Positions 16,870 to 25,715 of a DNA stretch of 41,588 nucleotides are shown here, piece by piece. A model generated the notes under the pieces. The model did not search any database, had not been told where the DNA came from, and saw only the letters and a list, made by a program, of their open reading frames with translations. The translations under genes and the position numbers were made by a program. How positions within the stretch are numbered: position 1 is the stretch's first letter; the number at the start of each line of letters is the position of its first letter. The DNA is from Gammaproteobacteria bacterium UBA7449 (GTDB taxonomy: Bacteria > Pseudomonadota > Gammaproteobacteria > Pseudomonadales > Pseudohongiellaceae). The DNA lies in contig DLPV01000006.1 in NCBI GenBank assembly GCA_002477465.1, positions 40,619-82,206 of the forward strand, given 5' to 3'.

Positions 16870-19800
16870 ATGTGCACCCACCCCTCGCCAGATAATGTTT
16901 TGCTGTTGCCGCTGCTGAAGCGAATCAATCAGGCCTACGGCAAGAAAGAGGCCGAGACCCTGAAGCTTTTCGCTAAGCAATACTTTGCCTCCACAGCGAA
17001 CACTGAACTGGCGAAATACACCGAGGATGAGCTGTTTGTCTCTATGGCAGATGCCTGGCGGTTTATGCAGCAGCGCAGCTCAACCTCGCCGAAGATTGAA
17101 TTCGTGTATCGAAAGCTGGATAAAGATGCCAAACGCCAGACTGGAACCAGTGTCTATATGCTGCTGGATGACATGCCGTTTCTGGTAGATTCTGTCCGTC
17201 AGTCGCTAAATCGCGCTGGTGTGATCATACGCAGTATCAATAACGCTGTGTTTCATGTCGAACGGGTTTCCGGCAATCGCAAGTCCAAAGGGCACCTTAA
17301 AAACATCGCCGTTACCAGGCACGAGGGCTATCAGTCAGAAGCTCTTTCCTGTATCAACTGCGCGCACATTAGTGAGTCCCAGGCCAGAGCAGTCGAGAAG
17401 GCGCTCAGGGATACACTTAAACACGTGGCGGTTGCGGTCAAGGATTTCGTCCCCATGAGTAATCGGGCCCGTGATATCAGAGAGTCATTGCTGGCTAACC
17501 CCAAACTTGCCCCAGTATCAAAAGATGAGCTCAAGGATTCCTGCGATTTCATTGCTTGGTTGATGGACAACCATTTTACTTTCCTGGGTTACGAGGAGTA
17601 CCGCATCAAGCACCTCAAGCAAGGGGTGGTGATGGAGTTACAGAAAGACTCACTCATGGGAGTCTCGCGTTTGAAGCGAGATCTCAAGACCAGGGTGAAC
17701 CTAAAAACGCTTCCATCCGGGACTGCCAATCTAATTCTTAAGAAACAGATCTGTAACTTCGCAAAATCTACCAATCTTTCCAAAGTGCATAGGCCGGCGC
17801 ACTATGACTACGTGCTTTTAAAAGAATTCGATAGCAAGGGGAACGTCGTCAAAGAACACCGCTTCGTCGGGCTGTATACGTCCTCCGTCTATTATCGAGC
17901 GGCGCTTGAGATCCCACTGGTGCGCAAGAAAGTCAATGCGGTATTAGATCAATCCGGGTTTGCGCCAAACGGACACAGCATCAAGGACTTGCTGCAGGTT
18001 ATCAATGTGTTGCCGCGTGATGAGCTGTTCATGATTAGCAAGGATCAACTTTTCACCACTGCCCTTGAAATTACTCGAATACAACAGAGCCAAACGAGCC
18101 GGCTGTTCATCCGCAAGGATTCCTACGGCAAGTTTTTCTCATGCTTGCTGTATGTGCCCAGGGACCAGTTCAACACAAAACTAAGAGAGGATATTCAGGA
18201 ATTCCTGTGCGAAGAACTATGTGCAGATGATATCGAATATACGACGCTTCTATCGGAATCGATGCTGGTGCGAATGCACTTTATTGTCAGAGTAAAAGAC
18301 ATTCAAAAAGTGAAGTTCAACGCCGATAATCTTGAGGTCCGCTTAATTGAACGCATCAAACCCTGGGATGATGATTTTCTCGATGCCTTGCTGATTAAGT
18401 ACCATGATGCGGATGCTGAAAAGTTGCATAAAGAGTACAGCGACACTTACTCCGCAGCATACAAAGAAGCCTATAGCGGGGATGAAGGTGTAAAGGATAT
18501 CTCCCGCATTCAGCAGCTTGGGACGCACAAGCGGCTTGGGCTCGATCTTGATACCTGTAACTCGACCGTGGGGGCGGAATACAGCTTTAAAATATTTAGC
18601 TATGAATCCCAGCTAATCCTTTCTGATGTTGTGCCAATTCTCGAAAATCTAGGCCTGCAGATCATCAGTGAGAAAGGATTTGAATTGAAGCGCGACGAAC
18701 AGGCTAGTGTCTGGATTCATGATTTTTCCCTCGCTCGCCGGCATATTGGCAATGATTTTTCAGATGAACTTAAGGAAAATTTTGAAGAAGCGTTTAGAGC
18801 GATTTGGGAGAAACATACTGATGATGACAGCTTCAATGCTTTGGTGGTCACTGCTAACCTGCCGTGGCGAAGTATCGCTTTGCTTCGTGCCTATGCTGCC
18901 TATCTTAAACAAATCCAATTTGGTTACAGCACAGAATTTTTCGCTGACACTTTAATCAAGCACAAACAAATTACTGTGTTACTGCTACAGTGTTTTCAGC
19001 AAGCTTTCAGCCCAATAGGCAACGCTGCTAACAGTAGAAAACTCGAAGCGACCAAAATAAATATTCTGAAGAAAGTTGAAGAGGTCAGTAATCTCTCGGA
19101 AGACGGTGCGCTGCGCGCCTATCTCAACTTGATCGACGCCACCCAGCGCACCAATTACTTTCAACACGACGAAGTTACAGGTGAGCTTAAGAATTACTTC
19201 TCCTTCAAGCTGTTGCCAGAGCGTATCAACGGTATTCCCTTGCCACGTCCCAAGTATGAAATTTTTGTTTATGCCCGCGAGATGGAAGGTGTGCATTTGC
19301 GCGGTGGTGAAGTGGCGAGAGGTGGTCTGCGCTGGTCGGATCGAATTGAAGACTACCGAACCGAAGTGCTCGGTCTGGTAAAAGCACAGCAGGTAAAAAA
19401 CTCAGTAATTGTGCCGGTAGGTGCAAAGGGCGGCTTTGTCGTGAAAGCGCCGTCTGCAGATCGTGACGAATTTATGGCACTGGGCGTCAAATGTTATAAG
19501 ACGTTTATTAGCGGCTTGCTTGATCTCACCGACAATATCGTGGATGGAGAAATCGTGCCGCCATCTGAAGTAAAACGTAAAGACCAGGATGATCCCTATC
19601 TTGTTGTAGCGGCGGACAAAGGCACGGCGACTTTTTCTGATATCGCTAATAGTATAGCTCAAGATTATGGTTTCTGGTTGGGTGATGGCTTTGCCTCCGG
19701 TGGTAGTAATGGCTATGACCATAAGGCTATGGGGATCACCGCGAAGGGCGCATGGGTGTCGGTGCAGCGACATTTCCGAGAACTCGGTATCAACGTGCAG

Positions 19801-21723
19801 AAACAAGATTTTAGTGTGGTCGGCATAGGTGATATGTCTGGCGACGTATTTGGCAACGGCATGCTGCTGTCTAGGCACATCTGTCTAACAGCTGCATTCA
19901 ACCACTTGCACATCTTTATAGACCCGAATCCAGGTTCAGCTACTAGCTTCAAGGAGCGTCAGCGCTTGTTTCGTAAACCGGGCAGCAATTGGGAAGACTA
20001 CAACAGTGAACTTATCTCAAAAGGTGGAGGCGTTTTCTCGCGAGCGGCCAAGTCAATTCCAGTGACCCCTCAAATGAAAGAGCGGTTTGCTATTGATATT
20101 GACGCCTTGACGCCGGACCAATTAATCAGTGCGTTGCTAAAAAGTCCGGTTGATCTTATATGGAACGGAGGTATCGGGACTTATGTTAAAGCAAGCAGCG
20201 AATCCCATGCGCAGGTAGGAGATAAAGGTAACGATGTACTGCGCGTAAACGGTAATGAGTTGCGATGTCGCGTTGTTGGGGAGGGCGGCAACCTCGGTTT
20301 TACTCAACTAGCCAGGATAGAGTTTGGTAACCACGGTGGCGTTTCACTCACTGATTTTATTGATAACTCGGCTGGCGTGGATTGTTCTGACCACGAAGTT
20401 AATATCAAGGTTCTTCTCAATGACCTCGCCGCTGCTGGCAAACTGAACCATAGTCGGCGGAATCGTCTGCTTGAGTCTATGACTGATATGGTTTCTGAGC
20501 TCGTGCTAACGAATAATTATGCTCAGGTACAGGCGATTGGCGTAGCGCTCACCCAAACCGATTCTCGCCACCAGGAATATGTTGATCTAATGCGTTACCT
20601 GGAGGCTCATGCAGGCCTGGATAGAGATATTGAGTTTCTGCCCAACGATGAGAAGTTGGAAGAGAGAGAAGCTGAGGGCAAATTCTTCACTCGTCCAGAG
20701 ATCTCGGTGCTTACTTCTTACATGAAAATGTATCTGAAACAGGAGCTGGCGGATGCTGATTACCTCGACGAACCGTATCTAATACCGTATCTGCATAGTG
20801 CTTTCCCCCAGACGCTGGTGAAGCGCTATGGCGAAGAGATGGAGCAACATACACTGCGGCCGAAAATAATCGCCACCCAGCTTGCTAATCTTGTAGTCAA
20901 TAAGCTTGGCCCAAGCTTCGTTTACAGAATGGTCGATTCAACCGCCTCTACAGTTTCTGAAGTCATCAAGGCCGCCATTATTGCGATGCATATCTGCCGC
21001 ATTGATGAATCCTGGGCGGCAGTCGAAGCCCTCGATTACAGCGTGGAGACTAAAATCCAGGCAGACATGATGTCGAGACTGGTGCGGCTGGTACGGCGCA
21101 CCACCCGCTGGTTGCTGAGAAACCGCAGGGGCAATCTCAACTTTGAATCTGAAGTCGAGCTATTTGCCAAGCCAATGGTCCAGTTCAAGAAAATGTTGCC
21201 GAAGAAACTGCCGTCAGAGTCCACCAAACTGTACAAACAAAAGCTAAAGAGCCTGGAAGAAAAGGGAGTTGAGTCTGAGCTCGCTCATGAAATCTGCAGC
21301 GCTGATTTTCTGTACCCGGCCACCAGCCTGATCGAGGTCAGCCAAAGCACAGGTGAGAAACTGTCGGTAGTCGCTGATATCTACTACTCACTCGGTGAAT
21401 TGCTGAAACTCAACTGGCTAGGCACCATGATCAACCAGCTTCCCGTATCAAACTACTGGCAGGCACTGGCCAGGGAAACCTATCTTGACGACCTGTCGTG
21501 GCAGCAACGTGCACTTACCTGCAATGTGGTCAATACAAAAAGCCTTTCAGGCTCAGGTAAGAGTAAAGTTGCACGTTGGAACGAAAAGCATGCCGATACC
21601 ATTGCGCGCGCCACTAACATGCTGATTCTGCTACAGGCAGAAAACAATCCTGACTACTCCATGTTTTCAGTTGCGTTGCGGGAACTTCTCAACCTGTCGC
21701 ATTCAACGGCGCATGGCAATTGA
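16870..21723 (+). CDS. gdhB: NAD-specific glutamate dehydrogenase, large (~180 kDa) type
   Basis: This enzyme oxidatively deaminates glutamate to 2-oxoglutarate with NAD, a catabolic role. The 1617-residue length fits the giant bacterial class (Bac_GDH family). A long N-terminal regulatory part with ACT-like modules (about 1-780) precedes the catalytic domain. That domain has GVHLRGGEVARGGLRWSDR, GAKGGFVVK (Lys853), VAADKGTATFSDIAN and the later VGEGGNLGFTQ nucleotide-binding loop. A helical C-terminal region follows from about 1180. The ATG fits the family start and lies about 235 bases from the divergent moxR. DUF2835 follows 35 bases later. No frame break was found. Confidence 0.95.
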   Translation: MCTHPSPDNVLLLPLLKRINQAYGKKEAETLKLFAKQYFASTANTELAKYTEDELFVSMADAWRFMQQRSSTSPKIEFVYRKLDKDAKRQTGTSVYMLLDDMPFLVDSVRQSLNRAGVIIRSINNAVFHVERVSGNRKSKGHLKNIAVTRHEGYQSEALSCINCAHISESQARAVEKALRDTLKHVAVAVKDFVPMSNRARDIRESLLANPKLAPVSKDELKDSCDFIAWLMDNHFTFLGYEEYRIKHLKQGVVMELQKDSLMGVSRLKRDLKTRVNLKTLPSGTANLILKKQICNFAKSTNLSKVHRPAHYDYVLLKEFDSKGNVVKEHRFVGLYTSSVYYRAALEIPLVRKKVNAVLDQSGFAPNGHSIKDLLQVINVLPRDELFMISKDQLFTTALEITRIQQSQTSRLFIRKDSYGKFFSCLLYVPRDQFNTKLREDIQEFLCEELCADDIEYTTLLSESMLVRMHFIVRVKDIQKVKFNADNLEVRLIERIKPWDDDFLDALLIKYHDADAEKLHKEYSDTYSAAYKEAYSGDEGVKDISRIQQLGTHKRLGLDLDTCNSTVGAEYSFKIFSYESQLILSDVVPILENLGLQIISEKGFELKRDEQASVWIHDFSLARRHIGNDFSDELKENFEEAFRAIWEKHTDDDSFNALVVTANLPWRSIALLRAYAAYLKQIQFGYSTEFFADTLIKHKQITVLLLQCFQQAFSPIGNAANSRKLEATKINILKKVEEVSNLSEDGALRAYLNLIDATQRTNYFQHDEVTGELKNYFSFKLLPERINGIPLPRPKYEIFVYAREMEGVHLRGGEVARGGLRWSDRIEDYRTEVLGLVKAQQVKNSVIVPVGAKGGFVVKAPSADRDEFMALGVKCYKTFISGLLDLTDNIVDGEIVPPSEVKRKDQDDPYLVVAADKGTATFSDIANSIAQDYGFWLGDGFASGGSNGYDHKAMGITAKGAWVSVQRHFRELGINVQKQDFSVVGIGDMSGDVFGNGMLLSRHICLTAAFNHLHIFIDPNPGSATSFKERQRLFRKPGSNWEDYNSELISKGGGVFSRAAKSIPVTPQMKERFAIDIDALTPDQLISALLKSPVDLIWNGGIGTYVKASSESHAQVGDKGNDVLRVNGNELRCRVVGEGGNLGFTQLARIEFGNHGGVSLTDFIDNSAGVDCSDHEVNIKVLLNDLAAAGKLNHSRRNRLLESMTDMVSELVLTNNYAQVQAIGVALTQTDSRHQEYVDLMRYLEAHAGLDRDIEFLPNDEKLEEREAEGKFFTRPEISVLTSYMKMYLKQELADADYLDEPYLIPYLHSAFPQTLVKRYGEEMEQHTLRPKIIATQLANLVVNKLGPSFVYRMVDSTASTVSEVIKAAIIAMHICRIDESWAAVEALDYSVETKIQADMMSRLVRLVRRTTRWLLRNRRGNLNFESEVELFAKPMVQFKKMLPKKLPSESTKLYKQKLKSLEEKGVESELAHEICSADFLYPATSLIEVSQSTGEKLSVVADIYYSLGELLKLNWLGTMINQLPVSNYWQALARETYLDDLSWQQRALTCNVVNTKSLSGSGKSKVARWNEKHADTIARATNMLILLQAENNPDYSMFSVALRELLNLSHSTAHGN

Positions 21724-21758
21724 GGTTGAAGCAAAGCTTGAAACAGGAGTGAGGGCTA

Positions 21759-22028
21759 GTGAAGCGGCAAGCAAGACAGATTAGCCAAATAAAGCTGCAA
21801 GTTGAATTGGATATCGCTGCGAAACGCTATCTTGCAATTTATGCTGGTGCGGCGAAATCTTTAAGAGTCATTGCTGCAGGCGGACTTGGCGAGCAGTTTC
21901 CAGGTTATGAGCTGCACAAATACCTGACTCATGATGGTATAAAAGATCTATTCGATCTGTATTTTGACTGTACCCAAAAGCCACAAAATTTAAAGCGAGT
22001 TTACCAGGCTGTCTCATGCGCACTCTGA
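21759..22028 (+). CDS. DUF2835 family small protein
   Basis: This is an 89-residue protein of the DUF2835 family, of unknown function and common in Gammaproteobacteria. The recognisable core is an N-terminal strand of the form LDIAAKRYLAIYAGAAKSLRV, then QFPGYELHKYLTHDGIKD and LYFDC. The start is GTG with AGGAG at 21745-21749, nine bases upstream. The gene overlaps the following glutaredoxin-like gene by 13 bases. No signal peptide or membrane helix is seen. Typical members end near FDCTQKPQNLKRV, so the length is normal. Confidence 0.82.
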   Translation: MKRQARQISQIKLQVELDIAAKRYLAIYAGAAKSLRVIAAGGLGEQFPGYELHKYLTHDGIKDLFDLYFDCTQKPQNLKRVYQAVSCAL

Positions 22029-22249
22029 CTTTCTATACCACCGCGGGCTGCCATCTATGCGAATACGCAGCAGAGATGTTGGCACATCTTAATCAACAGG
22101 CTGATGTTACAGTGGAGGAAATCGACATTGCCAGCGATGAGACGCTGGTTGAGCGTTATGGGATTCGGATTCCTGTGGTGCGGCGTGAGCCAGATGGTGA
22201 AGAACTTGGCTGGCCTTTTAGCTACGAACAGCTCGCTAGCCTAGTTTGA
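22016..22249 (+). CDS. Glutaredoxin-like protein (DUF836/Glrx-like family)
   Basis: The 77-residue single thioredoxin-fold protein starts LTFYTTAGCHLCEYA, with a CxxC redox pair at Cys12 and Cys15. The conserved cis-proline segment IRIPVV and GWPFSYEQL follow. Small proteins of this kind are probably thiol-disulfide reductases, but a substrate is not known. Its ATG lies inside the end of DUF2835 (13-base overlap), so the two are translationally coupled. Its 3' end overlaps the convergent peptidase gene by 14 bases. Confidence 0.88.
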   Translation: MRTLTFYTTAGCHLCEYAAEMLAHLNQQADVTVEEIDIASDETLVERYGIRIPVVRREPDGEELGWPFSYEQLASLV

Positions 22250-23360
22250 TGTGCCACGGCTCAAACCGGACGCCAAACAGGTTGTCGGTTGGGTACCGGA
22301 TATCCACATATCCAAGTCGGGCGATGTGTTTGTATTCGTCAGTCTGGGAAAATTCACTGGTGAAGTTGCGTGCGCCCAGGCCAATCTTGCCGATGTCAAA
22401 ATCACCAATTCCGTGGTAGGAATGCCCCGGTGGCGCAAGCGAACGTGATGCCCTGGACAGATTACCATTGGCTTCGATCGACTTTGAGAGGAATAGATGC
22501 ATCTGTTTCACATTGCTGCGAACCCCTGACGTCAGAATGACTTCGTCCCCAACGTCGGCCTTGATCTTGTTGTAAAGATTCAGAGACTCACCCTTAAGCA
22601 GGAAATGCCCTGAATTCGGGATTTTAGACACCTCGGTCTTCGGAATCGCATCGGTAATCTCATGACTGATTTTCTCGCCGAAAAAGCCATAACGATTGGG
22701 ATTGGCGAAGAAAATCTCTTCCAGGAAATTCAGCTCATCTGTTTCAAAAGCACCGATGGCTGGATAATTTCGGCCGGCGCGCAGCATCTCATCGAAGCTC
22801 ATTAAGTTGAAGTTGCCGTGGCCTATATAGGATTCAACCTGGGCAAGATGTTTAGTCGTTTTCACCAACACTGATTCATAGCGCTGATCGAGATAGATAT
22901 CGCTGGCAAAAATCGCATCGAAATTACGAATCTTACGCAGGTAAGCATTTACTAGGTCATCGGGCAAAGCGGTTATTTCGAACCCGCTGTCGCCGAGACT
23001 GTCGCTTTCTGTCAAGTTCTCTGATGCCAAAACGGGCATCCGCAGGTCGGCGACCGGCGCGGGAGCAGGGATGCCTTCCTGGGGCAGCAAGCTCTTTATC
23101 TCAACTGGTGAAAATGCGAAGCCCTTGGGGGCTGCCTCACCAGTCTGCGGCAATACCGGACTCTCGGCATCGCTCAACAGCAGAGATCCCTCACCATTCA
23201 GGCGCCGCCACATGAAGTGGCCCCCAAATACGACGGTGCTGGCGGTGAAGAACCCTTCTAGAAATGCGCGCTTGTTCAATTCGCTCTCAGTCCCACTGGT
23301 GGCAAGTTGATAGAAAATATAACAAATTTTTCCGAAAAGTGAATGATCTGGAGACCCCAT
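22236..23360 (-). CDS. Membrane-anchored M15 family (VanY-like) D,D-carboxypeptidase
   Basis: The C-terminal ~120 residues form an M15 zinc peptidase domain. VILTSGVRS carries the substrate-binding arginine (Arg281). SYHGIGDFDIG gives zinc ligands His316 and Asp322, and FEPWHIKL gives His370. Such enzymes trim D-Ala residues from peptidoglycan stem peptides. The N-terminus has a hydrophobic segment (about 33-50, preceded by NKR) that probably anchors or exports the protein. Residues 55-250 resemble nothing I know. It starts 18 bases after tatD on the same strand and overlaps the glutaredoxin gene tail to tail by 14 bases. No clear ribosome site precedes the ATG. Confidence 0.8.
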   Translation of the reverse strand: MGSPDHSLFGKICYIFYQLATSGTESELNKRAFLEGFFTASTVVFGGHFMWRRLNGEGSLLLSDAESPVLPQTGEAAPKGFAFSPVEIKSLLPQEGIPAPAPVADLRMPVLASENLTESDSLGDSGFEITALPDDLVNAYLRKIRNFDAIFASDIYLDQRYESVLVKTTKHLAQVESYIGHGNFNLMSFDEMLRAGRNYPAIGAFETDELNFLEEIFFANPNRYGFFGEKISHEITDAIPKTEVSKIPNSGHFLLKGESLNLYNKIKADVGDEVILTSGVRSNVKQMHLFLSKSIEANGNLSRASRSLAPPGHSYHGIGDFDIGKIGLGARNFTSEFSQTDEYKHIARLGYVDIRYPTDNLFGVRFEPWHIKLG

Positions 23361-23378
23361 AGGGTGATATGGTGCACG

Positions 23379-24200
23379 TTACGCGGGCACCGAGGGACAT
23401 GGCAATGCGAACAGGCGCCGGGCATTGCTTGCCGTGGCGGCCGCCAGCGTAGACACATTCTCACTTCTACATTCGGCGAGAACCCGCAATACTTCAGTCA
23501 AATATTTCGGTTCATTGCGTCTGGTCTTTGGTTTTGGCTTCAAGGTTCGCGGCAGTAAGTACGGCGCATCCGTTTCAATCAGCAATTTTTCCTGGGGAAT
23601 GAAGGAAACAATATCCTGCAAGTCTTTACCCCGCCTCTCATCACATACCCAGCCGGTGATACCAATGTACATATCCAAATCGAGATAATCTCGCAGTGCG
23701 GACCTGCTGTCAGTAAAACAATGCACTACGCCGCCAGCCAGCTCATCCCGGTATGCCGACAACCTCTCGAAGAAGGGTTTATGGGCCTCTCTCTGGTGCA
23801 GGAAGAGGGGCTTGCTGACCCTGGAGGCAATTTGCAGATGGGCTTCGAATACTGTTAATTGGGAGTCTGGTTCAGAAAAATTCCGATTAAAGTCCAGCCC
23901 CGTCTCCCCGACAGCGACTACTTTATCCTGTGCAACGAGTTTTTCAATTGCCGCTAAATGCCCGGCAGTGACCTGCTGCGCAACATGGGGATGAAAACCG
24001 GCTGTGCTGCTGAATAGCTGCGGATCGCGCTGGGCAAAATCAAATGACGCCTGACTCGTTTCGAGGTCAGTCCCGGTAAGCAAGATATGTTGCACACCTG
24101 CTGACTGCGCCTCGGCAATTACGGCAAGGAAATCATGCTCAAATGAGCTGTGGGTGAGGTTTGCGCCAATATCAACAAGCCCCAGTGCAGCGTTCTCCAC
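23379..24200 (-). CDS. tatD: TatD family metal-dependent DNase
   Basis: TatD is a 3'-5' exonuclease that removes damaged DNA ends; despite its name it is not needed for Tat export. The 273-residue TIM-barrel protein closely follows E. coli TatD: DIGANLTH, TAGFHPH, GETGLDFNRNFS, HCFTDSR, YIGITGWVCDERRG and IETDAPYLLPR. Metal ligands at Glu99, His135, His160 and Asp211 are in place. The start is GTG, immediately before the first conserved strand. It is divergent from ilvE and followed by the M15 peptidase. Confidence 0.95.
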   Translation of the reverse strand: MENAALGLVDIGANLTHSSFEHDFLAVIAEAQSAGVQHILLTGTDLETSQASFDFAQRDPQLFSSTAGFHPHVAQQVTAGHLAAIEKLVAQDKVVAVGETGLDFNRNFSEPDSQLTVFEAHLQIASRVSKPLFLHQREAHKPFFERLSAYRDELAGGVVHCFTDSRSALRDYLDLDMYIGITGWVCDERRGKDLQDIVSFIPQEKLLIETDAPYLLPRTLKPKPKTRRNEPKYLTEVLRVLAECRSENVSTLAAATASNARRLFALPCPSVPA

Positions 24201-24366
24201 TCTAATCTCCGGCTTAGATAGGGCAGTGACGGCTGCCCGTAAAGTCGGAGCAGAGTCTAATTCAGCAAGCGATCTGGGCCAAGGGCCATCTGGCTATTCC
24301 AGGGTCAATATTGAATAATGTATAAGGTATATAGACTTTAGGCAAGATCAGCAGTTGGATGCAAAA

Positions 24367-25401
24367 ATGAACAAGAAGCCACTAAAATGGGCAGAGCTCG
24401 GATTTCAATATGTGAAGACAGATTTCCGCTTTACCGCGACCCATATCGATGGTGAGTGGCAGTCAGGAAAACTGATTGAAGATGAGAATATCTCTATCCA
24501 CGAGGGGGCTCCTTCTTTGCATTACGCGCAGCAGTGCTTTGAGGGCATGAAGGCCCAGACTGCGGAAGATGGTCGTATTCTACTTTTTCGTCCTGAACTC
24601 AACAGCGAGCGCATGAACCGTACTGCTGCCAGGCTGCTAATGCCCGAGGTGCCAAAAGACCTGTTCCTGCAGGCTGTGGCAGAAACCGTTCGTGCGAACG
24701 ATGCCTGGATACCCCCCTATGGTTCAGGTGCGTCCCTGTATATCCGCCCCATGCTGATCGGTGTTGGCGAAAATCTCGGTCTCAAGCCAGCTCGATCATT
24801 TGAATTCCGGGTTTTTGTATCGCCGGTTGGGCCTTACTATAAAGAAGCAGGACTCGCGGCCATCAGCCTGGCTGTGTCCGACTTCGATCGCGCGGCACCG
24901 CATGGCACTGGGAGCTATAAGGCCGGCGCCAATTATGCCGGTGGCCTGATGGCTACTCTGAAAGCCCAGGAATTAGGTGCCAATGAAGCGCTGTATCTCG
25001 ATTCAGCGCAACATCGTTATATCGACGAGGCTGGCTCTGCCAACATCATAGTAGCCATGGATGACGGCACTCTGACGACTCCAGCATCCAATGCCATCTT
25101 GCCCAGCATCACGCGACGCTCAGTCTTGGAAATCGCAGCGACTCAGCTCAATATGAAAACCGTTGAGCGAGCCATCGACTTAAGGGAAGAGTTTGGGTCA
25201 TTTCAGGAAATGGGGGCCTGCGGCACGGCTGCTGTGCTGTCTCCGGTGGACCGGGTTTTCTTCGATAACGACTGGCACATGGTAAACGGCGATGGGCAGA
25301 CTGTCGGGCCTGTGATGCAGCAACTCTATGATTCCCTGGTTGGGATTCAGAAGGGTGAGAATGAAGATGTTTTCGGCTGGCTGCGCGAAGTTGAAATCTA
25401 G
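24367..25401 (+). CDS. ilvE: Branched-chain amino acid aminotransferase IlvE (type II)
   Basis: IlvE transfers the amino group in the last step of valine, leucine and isoleucine synthesis and the first step of their breakdown. It is a fold-IV PLP enzyme of the larger type, 344 residues from the ATG. Motifs are ISIHEGAPSLHYAQQCFEG, YIRPMLIGVG, GSYKAGANYA with the PLP lysine (Lys185), YIDEAGSANI and EMGACGTAAVLSPV. I prefer the ATG at 24367 over an in-frame TTG at 24355; both have weak ribosome sites. It stands alone, divergent from tatD, with a 314-base gap before topA. Confidence 0.94.
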   Translation: MNKKPLKWAELGFQYVKTDFRFTATHIDGEWQSGKLIEDENISIHEGAPSLHYAQQCFEGMKAQTAEDGRILLFRPELNSERMNRTAARLLMPEVPKDLFLQAVAETVRANDAWIPPYGSGASLYIRPMLIGVGENLGLKPARSFEFRVFVSPVGPYYKEAGLAAISLAVSDFDRAAPHGTGSYKAGANYAGGLMATLKAQELGANEALYLDSAQHRYIDEAGSANIIVAMDDGTLTTPASNAILPSITRRSVLEIAATQLNMKTVERAIDLREEFGSFQEMGACGTAAVLSPVDRVFFDNDWHMVNGDGQTVGPVMQQLYDSLVGIQKGENEDVFGWLREVEI

Positions 25402-25715
25402 AGTCTTAATGCGGGAACTGCAGTTTGCTTGACCTGAATCTAAGGAGTGCGGCGGCCAATGTTAAAGTGCTAACTGGCACTTAGACCAAGCACTTCACTA
25501 TCACTCTCCCACCTTAAGCATCCTTTCCGGAGAACATTCTCTGGTTCTTTGGCTCAAATTTTAAGCAGGTTTCGCGCTAATTGGATTCCGTGGCTAAATT
25601 TGGGAATCTTATATAAATGTCTACTCAAGACTTGACCCAATGCAATCTTGCCCTTATATATGTGCGCTGCTCGCAACCCATCAGCACATAATAGAGCGCA
25701 AACCAGGCGTATGAA
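25402..25715. other. Intergenic region ilvE-topA with small hairpins
   Basis: I see no gene in these 314 bases. They hold a six-pair hairpin (AAGTGC 25465-25470 with GCACTT 25477-25482) and a second inverted repeat, CCGGAGAA/TTCTCTGG at 25527-25544, with one G-T pair and T-rich sequence after it. Either might end ilvE transcription, though neither has a clean T-run. The topA promoter lies at the right end. Confidence 0.4.
25632..25660 (+). promoter_or_regulatory. Likely topA promoter
   Basis: TTGACC (25632-25637, five of six consensus bases) and TATATA (25655-25660) are 17 bases apart. Transcription would start near 25668, leaving a leader of about 50 bases before topA. Confidence 0.5.

Noticed and set aside
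19402..19878. 158-codon minus-strand frame inside the glutamate dehydrogenase gene
   Set aside because: It is antisense to the catalytic domain, with no ribosome site or family resemblance.
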